A DNA stretch of 64,000 nucleotides from the NCBI GenBank assembly GCA_038380795.1, contig CM076275.1:1366501-1430500 (forward strand), in the 5' to 3' direction. The notes beneath the pieces were generated by a model that was not told the DNA's origin, searched no databases, and saw nothing but the letters and a program-made list of their open reading frames with translations. Shown here piece by piece: positions 57,501 to 64,000 of the stretch. The stretch's first letter is position 1. Every line of letters starts with the position of its first letter. The position numbers and the translations under genes were made by a program. The DNA comes from Pyrocephalus nanus (lineage: Eukaryota > Chordata > Aves > Passeriformes > Tyrannidae).

Positions 57501-60500
57501 CCAGCTCATGCTCAGCAAGGTGTTCACGGCGCGCACGGGGAGCAGCATCTACGGCAGCCTCAACACGTGAGTGCCTCATGTTGTAGCTGTTCACGTCACC
57601 AGGGGAACGTAAGAACACGCCAGACTTTTTTTTTTTTTTTTTTTGGACCCTCCGGATTCTTTCTCTAAAAAAGTTAACTTGTTGTTACATCCTGTCAGAG
57701 GCGTCCTCACCTCCCCCTCACGGTTGTCTTTGCCTCAGTTTGCTCTAAGGGAGTGAATGAGCCATTCCTTCCGTGCTGATATGGGGAGGCTTGATACTGT
57801 AAGGTACACAAGTGCCTGCAACCTGGGGAATTCAGTCCAAGATGAAGAAAAAGGTGTTACAGAAATACCTGCCTTCAGAGTTTAGGTTTCTGTGTGTTAA
57901 CTGACCCACCTGAGAACATGGCTTAGGCTCCAAAAGCTTTTTCTCGTGGAAGCCTGTGTTCTTACCTGGTCTGTTCCATTCAGGCTGTAATGAACTAACA
58001 TTTTGTTCTACTGAAATGCAAATCACTGTTTTTGTTGTATGTTTTATATTTGTTATAGGTTGCAGGACAGTCTTGAGTTCATTAATCAAGACAGCAATAC
58101 ATTAAAGCCTGACCACAGTACAATTATGAATGGACTTCTTGGGAATATAGGTAATTACAAACAGATTTTATTTGCTGATATCTTTAATTGAGGGATCATA
58201 GATACTAGAATATGCAAGTCTTTTAAATAGAATCAAATTTATAAAAGCTAAAGATGTAATAGAAAATTAATGTTGGTGGAGTTTGCAGGAGAATGAATCA
58301 GACTGTTCAGGGAATGAGCAGTAGTTCAGTACACACAGCTGTATATGTGTATATAAAATACATAATAGAAATATTTAGATATACTTCAGTGTGAAAACAG
58401 AAAATGTTGGAGAACACCATTCTGTAGAACTTCCTGAGCAGCACATCTCGGGGTCAGGCAGATTGCTGGTGCCTGGCTTGGCTCCCCCGTTTTATTTTCG
58501 TTAATAATTCTCACTCTGCTCTGTACTCTGCCCACCTGAGCACGTGTGGCCACGTGTTTGCTCCGAGTCTGGGTTAGCCTTGCACAGCTGTGCTGCAGAC
58601 CTGGCTCACATCAGACAGGGTGTCTGTGTGTGCTCTCCTCTGTCTGACCATGGGAGCTGAGCAGTGCTGAGGAGCCATCTGGCACCCTTGGTTCTCGGCC
58701 TCCGTGGAGGAGCTGTGGGTGGAGGCCCCATGAACATTAGATAGCAGAGAGGGGAAGGTCTTGGCTCGTCCCTTTGGGGACAGTTGAGATGATAGTAAAG
58801 ATGCTGGGCTTCAGTGCTTGGTTCCAGTAGTAGCCACCTGATTCATGGCTCTATAGCACATCCTCCCTTTCCCTTCACTTTGATTGTTGACTCTCCAAGC
58901 AAATGTCTGTTGTAGGTGGAATAAGGGGCTTCTTTTTACAATTGCTTTCCAGAATATTGCTCTATGTAAAATCTGATTTTATAGGATTGGAAGTAAGGAG
59001 TGGATTTGATGACTGTGTTACTCTTAACTGGGTTTCTGACTTTGATGTGGTCCTAATTCTTGGGGGTGTTTACTTCTCTCCTTCACACTGACTTTAATAA
59101 GACTGCTCCTGGGCACAGGCTTAAATGCTTTTCAGGCTCATGAGCTGTGTACCTCATTAAAGTCGTTCCCAATAGTCCACCTATAAGGGAAGCCAATTAA
59201 AATTGCAAGAACCTTTTATCTATTAAATGCTTCCTGAATTCACTAAGCTAGAATAGTTTAAAAGGTGGCATTTTTCTTAATATTCAGTATATTCCTTTCA
59301 GATTTCATTTGTGATTTTTTGCAGTAGATGAGGTGCCTGATCTAAGAGAGAGAGGAGATCACTTCACCTGCTGTTAGGGTTTGCTGTGGTTCGTGCTTGG
59401 CAAAAGTTTGCTGTATCGCCAGAGAGATCTGAACTGCAAGTTCCAATTCAGACAATGCACCTCTTAGGAGAGGACTCGATGTGGTTCAGGTGTGGGCAGT
59501 GCCACCTGTGCCCAGCTCTGAGGTGAGGGTGACTCTTCCCCTCCAGGCAGCTGCCCAGGAGGTGTGGGCTCCTGGCAGCCGAGGGTGTGTGGCAAGAGGC
59601 ACGAGGCTGCCTGCAAGAAGAGGATGCTGGAGTTTTCTTTGTGAATTTTCAGCAGTGTTTGTTTACAGTTCCCGTTTGAGCACCGAGGGAACCCTGGGCA
59701 AAGAGGGGAAAGGAGTTAATCTGTTAATCTGTAACCGCCGTGTTTCTACCCACTGTGCTCAGCAGCTCCTGACTCACCTGTGTGGCAGGAGCAGGGTCTA
59801 TGTGTTTTGGTTGGGAACTATTTACAACGTGCTTTTTTTAGAATCGCTGGTTGAAAAAACAAACCAGCAGCCCTGGTCATGTGTTCCCTTCAGTGAGTGA
59901 AGGCCTGAGAGAATGGAAGGGAGCTTTGAGGTGCAGCCTTCGTGTTTTGTATAATCCGAAAACTTTGAGTGGGCATTAGCTTCAAATGTAGGAGAGGGCC
60001 TGGCAATTAACTCATTAAAGTGCTTTTCCTGACTTTGTGTACAGTAAATACAGTTTTCTTGGTATATCTACAACCCGGTATTACTTTTAAAATGAACTAC
60101 TGAGACTGCTAACATTTATTTTCTGTGTGATCATTTCACTTAACTGATGTACTGACTGTTCTCAGAACAACAACTTCAGCCCATAATTTTCTGTTGGTTC
60201 TACTAAGATGAATTCCTGCCTGCCTCCTCCCCCTTCCTCCCTCTCTTCTTCAGCACCAGTGTTCCCAGCCACCGCACCAGTGTGGATGTTAAAACAAACA
60301 TTATACTCCATGATGAATCTCCTGTTTGTGATCAAGTTAGGCTTTGAGCCTGCATAAATTAATCATTTTTCAACCTTAAAAAAAAAAGCCCTTTTGAGAA
60401 ACCTCATCCTTGTATGGGAGACACTGGCAAGCTGGGTCTATTATTTTAATTCTATAAGTACCAACTGCAGGACTCACCCTCCCATCAGCGTTCCTGTTAG

Positions 60501-63500
60501 GCCTCAGAGCTGTTCTCTGCCTACCTTACTCTGCATTTCTGTCGGCTCCTCTCTCCTCCCTGCCCTGGCCCCCTCCCTAGGGACTGTTCTGCTTTACTAA
60601 CCTCATTCTCTCCTGTGTATTTTACGTTTTGCCGTGTAGGTCTTTCCCAGCTTTGCAGCCCCAGGCGGGCATTCTCAGAGCAAGGTCCGCTCCGCCTCAT
60701 CCGGAGCGCCTCTTTCTTTGCAGGTTTGCAGTGTGCTGTGTGCTGGGGGCTAGTCTAGCTGGGGGACAAACGGGGGCCTTCGTAGTTCAGCCCTGGAAAT
60801 AAGATTCCTTTGTTTGTTTGGAAATACAAAAAGGGACAGTGATGTCTGCTCCCTCACCTTTTTGGATACATTCCTTAAATCCCCAGAGGACAACAGGCAT
60901 TTAATACTCCTCTTAGAGGCTGTTTGTGTTGTTTTGGAAACTTATATATTTAAATACGGATTTCCTATTCCTGGAAATAATATTTCACAGTGGTGTCAAG
61001 CTATTTTGATCTGGACTGTTTTCAACCAAACTGTAAAAACTAAAGCTAACCTAGATTCAATCAAAAAGGACATTTCTTGCTTTCAGTGGCTGGGTCTTAT
61101 TTCCATGGCTGAGTAGTTTTATTTCACGTACACATTTGTAAAATATGTCACGTTTAAAGACCATTGAGCCTGAGACACTTTTGATCTTGAGTATATGCAG
61201 ACTCTGAATCTGGACAGCTTTTGGCTTAGTTGAACAACCAATGCACTGCTCACAACTCAAAAGTACTATTGTCTTCAAGACAGCATTGACAATTATTATG
61301 AAATTACATTTATAATACCTGAGAAAGCTGGTATATAAATGAAGTTGTGTTCATTTTGGATTTTGGTGGGGTTTTGTCCATGTACTGAATACTACCAACG
61401 GGACCAACATCCTCTTGGTACATTAAAATTTAATTGAAAATTATCTGTGTAAAGAAACAAAGTGTGCTAGTTCCAGTTTGCACTAAAATAGGTGTATGGA
61501 CTTGAGAAAAACACATACAGGCTCCTCAGATAAGTGTTTTGGCTTGTTCAGCTAAGCAGCCTTTCTTGGTGATGGCCTTGTGCAGTGCTGTTGATCTGAA
61601 TTAATGAGCATGTTTTTGTTTCATTAATTACATGGAGATCTGCAAACAAGAAAGGAACTGTATATTCCCCTGCTAATTGGTATTCCTTGTTTTACAGTTC
61701 ATAGCAACCCTATGGATATGCCTGGGAGGGAGCAGAATGAGGACAGAGACAGCGGAATAGCAAGATCTGGTAATGGCAGTTCCTGTGTTAACCCTGTGCA
61801 CTCCAGAGACACTCTAATATTGGTCACTGTGCTCTCTGCACATCATCAGACAGTGCTGAAATGGGATGGTTGTGGCTTGTTCTGTGCAACATTAATGCTA
61901 CCTCTCTGTGCACGAACAAACGGTGCTTTAGGCACTTCTCAGGCAACCTGACAGCAGGGCCATTTGTTAAAGCAAGGCAGATTAAATACTGAAAGGAGCT
62001 TGCAGCATTTCTAAACATTACTTGCTGTCATCTCCTTTAATCGAGGGGGGGTGTTGGATGGGCCCTGAGTCTAGTGGAAGGGCTTGGAACAAGATGGAAT
62101 TTAAGGTCCCTTCCAACCCAAACCAGTCTGTGACTTTGTGATTCCCTGAGGGTGATGTTAAAACATGAATTCGCCTCCACAACACCCCTCTCCTCCCCTC
62201 AAATTCGGGATGTTGGGTATTTGGGTTAGGATTGGAAGGGCTAATAAAGGATGTGATCACCATTACTCCTTTCCACAAAGAATTTATTTCCCAATACTCA
62301 GGTTGCTGAGCAAGGTACAGCCTGTGTGATGCTTATTATGTAAAGCTGCAGGACTGTCCCACCCTTGTCGTGCTTGTATGGCTTGTTAATGTCATTATAA
62401 ACTGGTTATTTTTAGATAAGAAACACAGATAAGCAAAAGAGAAAGCACTCGAGAAGCAACACCAGCATATCTTGAGGGGCTTCATTTAGTTGCTGGTGTT
62501 ATTCTCCAAATGCTCTTCCTTCTGAGGAGAGATTTTTATGTATTCCTCTTGTTCTTGCAGCATCTCTTAGCAGTCTGCTCATCACTCCGTTCCCGTCCCC
62601 GGGCTCCTCGTTTAACAAAAGCTGTGCTAGCAGCTACCAGCGGCGTTGGCGTCGCAGCCAGACTACCAGCCTGGAGAACGGGGTCTTCCCTCGATGGTGA
62701 GCTGGGAATTCAAATGCTGCTTGCTGCCCATGCATTTTCCCCCGTTGTCAGCTTGATTCTGCTCTGGCATATGTACATCTGCGCCTGCTGCTGCTTTCCG
62801 TGGGGTACTGACAGAGGTGCAAGTCGGGCTGATCTTTTTTAGTCTCTTGTTTTCCTCATGCGATTCATTGTTTTGCACTCGCTGGAAAGCCTTCAGCAGC
62901 ATGTAAATCTGTAGGCTGTAGTTTGGAGGATGAGAAGCCCTAAAATCCTACTCAAAACACAAATTCTTGGCAGAGATGGGAGAGAACTAGAATACCATAT
63001 TCTGATCCCACGAACACTCTGAATCCGGTTCCAGCTCTTGTGACTGCAGGATCAATTAGTGGTTGCTTGTAAAAAAATCACAAAGTGGATGTTGTCAAAG
63101 GTGATGATTTGACAACACACAAAACAAAAGGTGTTTGTTGAAGTTAAAGGTTCAAGAACTGAATTACACAGGAAACCAAGGTACAACTTGAAGCACATTA
63201 ACCTTCTCTTTTTTTCACGCTCCAAGGTCCATGGATGAAAGTTTCAACTTGTCAGATGACAGCTCTGGTCCAAGCCCAGGAATTGTGAGGAAGAAAAAGA
63301 TAGCAATTGGGGTTATTTTCTCACTCTCAAGAGATGAAGATGAAAACAACAAATTCAACGAGTTCTTCTTCTCACACTTCCCTCTTTTTGAGAGCCACAT
63401 GAACAAACTGAAGAGTGCAATAGAACAGGTAAACACGGTCGTACTGCTCTGTGTTCCCCCAGCCCTGTCAGATTTAATTCCTAAGTCCTCTTGGTAGTTA

Positions 63501-63882
63501 CAAAAGGTGGGATCGACTTGCTGTTGGGTGTAGGAATTGCATCACTGCAGTCAAAACTTTGACCCCTTCTGTGCCTTAAATGATGAAATGCACAGAGGAG
63601 GCAGAAGCTGCAAAGGTGCCTCACCTGGCTTCCCTCAGATAGGAAAGCTGGCACTTGTACCATCATTTTATCACTTAAAAAAATTTTTTTGCATGACCAG
63701 TTGCGTGAAAGATAAAGGCAAACACATGACTTTGTTTTCCATTCTGTGTGCTGCTGTAGCCCTGTGTTACTTATCTGTTTAATGATTGCTTTCAAGGCTA
63801 TGAAAATGAGTCGGAGATCAGCTGATGCCAGCCAGCGGAGTTTGGCCTATAACAGGATTGTGGATGCCCTGAATGAATTCAG
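18445..63882 (+). CDS. FNIP1: FNIP1, folliculin-interacting protein 1, 5' eleven coding exons (gene continues past the window)
   Basis: Join 18445-18533, 44396-44522, 52856-52999, 57131-57231, 57492-57566, 58059-58150, 60640-60723, 61698-61769, 62561-62696, 63227-63428 and 63797-63882. All introns are GT-AG and all phases agree, giving 402 complete codons. FNIP1 binds folliculin; the complex acts at lysosomes as a GAP for RagC/D and controls TFEB/TFE3. FNIP1 is also bound and phosphorylated by AMPK and acts as an HSP90 co-chaperone. The protein matches vertebrate FNIP1 nearly residue for residue as I recall it: [76 protein letters not shown] and [13 protein letters not shown]. The window covers the N-terminal longin-type (FNIP_N) half; the DENN-type C-terminal half lies outside. 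The ATG is set by the conserved start ([10 protein letters not shown]). A possible alternative first exon ends at 37789. Confidence 0.97.
18623..18690 (+). repeat. CCTGC pentanucleotide array at the start of FNIP1 intron 1
   Basis: A run of ccctg/cctgc pentamers, interrupted twice by ccgg-type variants, begins 90 bases after the exon 1 donor inside the CpG island. The opposite strand is G-rich (gcagg) and could stall polymerases. Confidence 0.85.
25036..25069 (+). repeat. 17-nt tandem duplication
   Basis: Two perfect copies of attcatatatgggaaat lie head to tail. Each copy contains a near-CArG string (catatatggg). Confidence 0.9.
28409..28496 (+). mobile_element. CR1 LINE 3'-end fragment
   Basis: 'ggtttagtgggcatggtggt', then 'ttggacttgatgatcttgg' and 'ccaaccttaatgattttgtg' follow the terminal part of a common avian CR1 subfamily. 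Sense to FNIP1 and 5'-truncated. Confidence 0.8.
36760..37560 (+). promoter_or_regulatory. FNIP1: Second CpG island, inside FNIP1 intron 1
   Basis: An 800-base GC- and CpG-rich block stands sharply out of A+T-rich intron, 18.3 kb after FNIP1 exon 1 and 6.8 kb before exon 2. Its 5' half is a 38-nt minisatellite and its 3' half is non-repetitive. Islands of this type usually mark promoters. A spliceable candidate first exon with an ATG in phase with exon 2 follows (donor at 37790). It could alternatively start an antisense or non-coding RNA. Confidence 0.55.
36823..37155 (+). repeat. 38-nt minisatellite, 9 copies, with ATGGCGGC core
   Basis: The repeated order is ccctgagggagcgggatggc, then ggcgggagcggggcccgt (38 nt, with 37-nt variants). 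The ATGGCGGC core starts at 36846, 36883, 36921, 36959, 36997, 37034, 37072, 37110 and 37147. The core equals the centre of the YY1 consensus (AAnATGGCGGC). Since 38 is not a multiple of three, the array cycles through all frames and keeps long open frames on both strands. Confidence 0.92.
37713..37789 (+). CDS. FNIP1: Candidate alternative first exon of FNIP1 (3' part; ATG at 37779)
   Basis: An ATG at 37779 with A at -3 is followed by CTT CCC AG and then a strong donor, cag|GTACGG (GT at 37790). The two leftover bases match exactly what FNIP1 exon 2 needs, so splicing to 44396 would give [13 protein letters not shown] in place of the usual 29 N-terminal residues. The frame has a TGA at 37710-37712 and no other ATG before 37779. 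The exon would begin somewhere in or just after the intronic CpG island. This is a prediction from sequence; the real transcript is unproven. Confidence 0.35.
41140..41200 (+). mobile_element. CR1-like 3' remnant
   Basis: 'gggtgttggactccataaat' followed by 'cccctccaaccttgaccagtc' resembles the CR1 tail, but the piece is short and diverged. Confidence 0.45.
43970..44020 (+). mobile_element. CR1-like 3' remnant
   Basis: 'tggttgaggtcccttcagcc' followed by 'caaaccatcctgtgattatt' is the terminal CR1 motif; upstream similarity fades quickly. Confidence 0.6.
44396..44522 (+). CDS. FNIP1: FNIP1 exon 2
   Basis: Residues 30 (split Ser) to 72, ending on a codon boundary. Acceptor taattacag, donor tcg|GTGAGT. 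It holds the start of the longin-type fold, [20 protein letters not shown], the most conserved FNIP N-terminal block. Confidence 0.97.
44523..52855 (+). other. FNIP1: FNIP1 intron 2
   Basis: 8.3 kb with no recognised exon, RNA gene or intact element. Open frames of 186 codons (47298-47858, minus), 142 codons (49083-49511) and 137 codons (51750-52163) show no family motifs; all are treated as unsupported. Confidence 0.65.
52856..52999 (+). CDS. FNIP1: FNIP1 exon 3
   Basis: Residues 73-120, phase 0 on both sides. Acceptor ttttatttcag, donor cag|GTGAGT. Contains [16 protein letters not shown] and a Ser-rich linker that is longer than I recall in mammals. Confidence 0.96.
53000..57130 (+). other. 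FNIP1: FNIP1 intron 3
   Basis: 4.1 kb of non-coding DNA with one CR1 fragment near its 3' end (56130-56222). Nothing else is recognised. Confidence 0.7.
56130..56222 (+). mobile_element. CR1 LINE 3'-region fragment
   Basis: 'cccagagaacctgtggctgc' and 'ccctggaggtgttcaaggaa', then 'aggttggatgtgg', follow the CR1 order, but the terminal part is missing. Confidence 0.75.
57131..57231 (+). CDS. FNIP1: FNIP1 exon 4
   Basis: Residues 121-153 plus two bases. Acceptor gtttgttgcag, donor cg|GTAAGA. Encodes [20 protein letters not shown]. Confidence 0.96.
57492..57566 (+). CDS. FNIP1: FNIP1 exon 5
   Basis: 75 nt, split codons at both ends, reaching residue 178. Acceptor tgtcctgcag, donor ac|GTGAGT. 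Encodes [18 protein letters not shown]. Confidence 0.96.
58059..58150 (+). CDS. FNIP1: FNIP1 exon 6
   Basis: Residues 179-209 plus one base. Acceptor tttgttatag, donor tag|GTAATT. Encodes [11 protein letters not shown] and NGLLGNI. Confidence 0.96.
58151..60639 (+). other. FNIP1: FNIP1 intron 6
   Basis: 2.5 kb of intron without recognised genes or clear repeats, ending in a weak polypyrimidine tract before gtgtag. Confidence 0.7.
60640..60723 (+). CDS. FNIP1: FNIP1 exon 7, in-frame cassette with AMPK-site serines
   Basis: 84 nt, phase 1 on both sides, so skipping keeps the frame. The donor ag|GTTTGC is weak. The peptide contains R218-R-A-F-S222 and I230-R-S232-A-S234, which align (offset +2) with human S220, S230 and S232, reported AMPK targets. 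Human FNIP1 also has an isoform lacking this segment, as I recall. Confidence 0.93.
61698..61769 (+). CDS. FNIP1: FNIP1 exon 8
   Basis: 72 nt, phase 1 on both sides. Acceptor tttacag, donor tg|GTAATG. Encodes [19 protein letters not shown]. Confidence 0.95.
61770..62560 (+). other. FNIP1: FNIP1 intron 8 with CR1 remnant
   Basis: Intron of 791 bases. A CR1 tail occupies 62049-62145; the rest shows nothing recognisable. Confidence 0.75.
62049..62145 (+). mobile_element. CR1 LINE 3'-end fragment
   Basis: 'gtgttggatgggccctgagt', 'ctagtggaagggcttggaac' and 'aaggtcccttccaacccaaa', then 'ccagtctgtgactttgtgat', form a clear CR1 terminus in FNIP1 sense orientation. Confidence 0.85.
62561..62696 (+). 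CDS. FNIP1: FNIP1 exon 9
   Basis: Residues 262-306 plus two bases. Acceptor gttcttgcag, donor tg|GTGAGC. Encodes [11 protein letters not shown] and [17 protein letters not shown]263 aligns with human S261, another reported AMPK site. Confidence 0.96.
63227..63428 (+). CDS. FNIP1: FNIP1 exon 10
   Basis: Residues 307-374, ending on a codon boundary. Acceptor gctccaag, donor cag|GTAAAC. Encodes [17 protein letters not shown] and [18 protein letters not shown], a strongly conserved core region. Confidence 0.97.
63797..63882 (+). CDS. FNIP1: FNIP1 exon 11 (last exon in window)
   Basis: Residues 375-402 plus two bases. Acceptor ctttcaag, donor ag|GTGAGC. Encodes [20 protein letters not shown]. 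The remaining exons, including the large C-terminal ones, lie beyond the right edge. Confidence 0.96.
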
Positions 63883-64000
63883 GTGAGCAGTGTGACTCCT
63901 GCCTTTTGTGTCTGATCCTTCAAAAGCAGAGTCTGTTTTAGTGCAGGATAAGTAACTTACAGTGTGTAAAGTCTTCTGCAAGTGTAAGTACGGCAAAAGA

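Noticed and set aside
1..64000. CRISPR arrays, bacterial operons, phage or plasmid features, tRNA genes
   Set aside because: The DNA is clearly vertebrate nuclear; the tandem arrays have no unique spacers, and I found no tRNA A/B-box cloverleaf.

Overview
This window is vertebrate nuclear DNA, almost certainly from a bird. It holds split genes with GT-AG introns, several short 3'-end fragments of CR1 LINEs (the dominant avian retroposon) and GC-rich promoters carrying minisatellites. All three genes lie on the + strand, in an order that matches mammalian ACSL6-MEIKIN-FNIP1 (human 5q31.1). All exon boundaries were read by hand from splice sites and reading phase, with no database search.

Layout. 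1-790 is the last intron of ACSL6, and 791-931 is its final coding exon (the C-terminal 46 residues of a long-chain acyl-CoA synthetase). A 3'UTR follows, possibly reaching about 5.4 kb. 5.4-6.35 kb is a very GC-rich region with two minisatellites (27-nt and 13-nt units) leading into MEIKIN. MEIKIN is modelled as 14 coding exons, 6347-14416, about 479 aa; it is a meiosis-I kinetochore protein. 14.4-17.8 kb is its 3'UTR plus intergenic DNA. A CpG island at about 17.85-19.2 kb holds FNIP1 exon 1 (18445-18533). FNIP1 then runs to the right edge: eleven coding exons (402 complete codons) lie in the window and the rest is outside. Its first intron is 25.9 kb and contains a second CpG island at about 36.76-37.56 kb with a nine-copy 38-nt minisatellite.

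The genes share no pathway. ACSL6 activates fatty acids. MEIKIN works with PLK1, CENP-C and shugoshin to protect centromeric cohesin in meiosis I. FNIP1, with folliculin, couples amino-acid and AMPK signalling to Rag GTPases and TFEB/TFE3.

The observations most worth checking are these. First, a possible second FNIP1 first exon (ending at 37789) lies just downstream of the intronic CpG island; it carries an ATG with a good context, an upstream in-frame stop, and a strong donor whose phase exactly fits exon 2. Second, the repeat array in that island contains nine ATGGCGGC (YY1-like) cores. Third, FNIP1 exon 7 can be skipped in frame and contains three of the serines aligned with reported AMPK sites. 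Fourth, the MEIKIN model contains a separase-type SxExxR motif and polo-box-type STP/SSP motifs.
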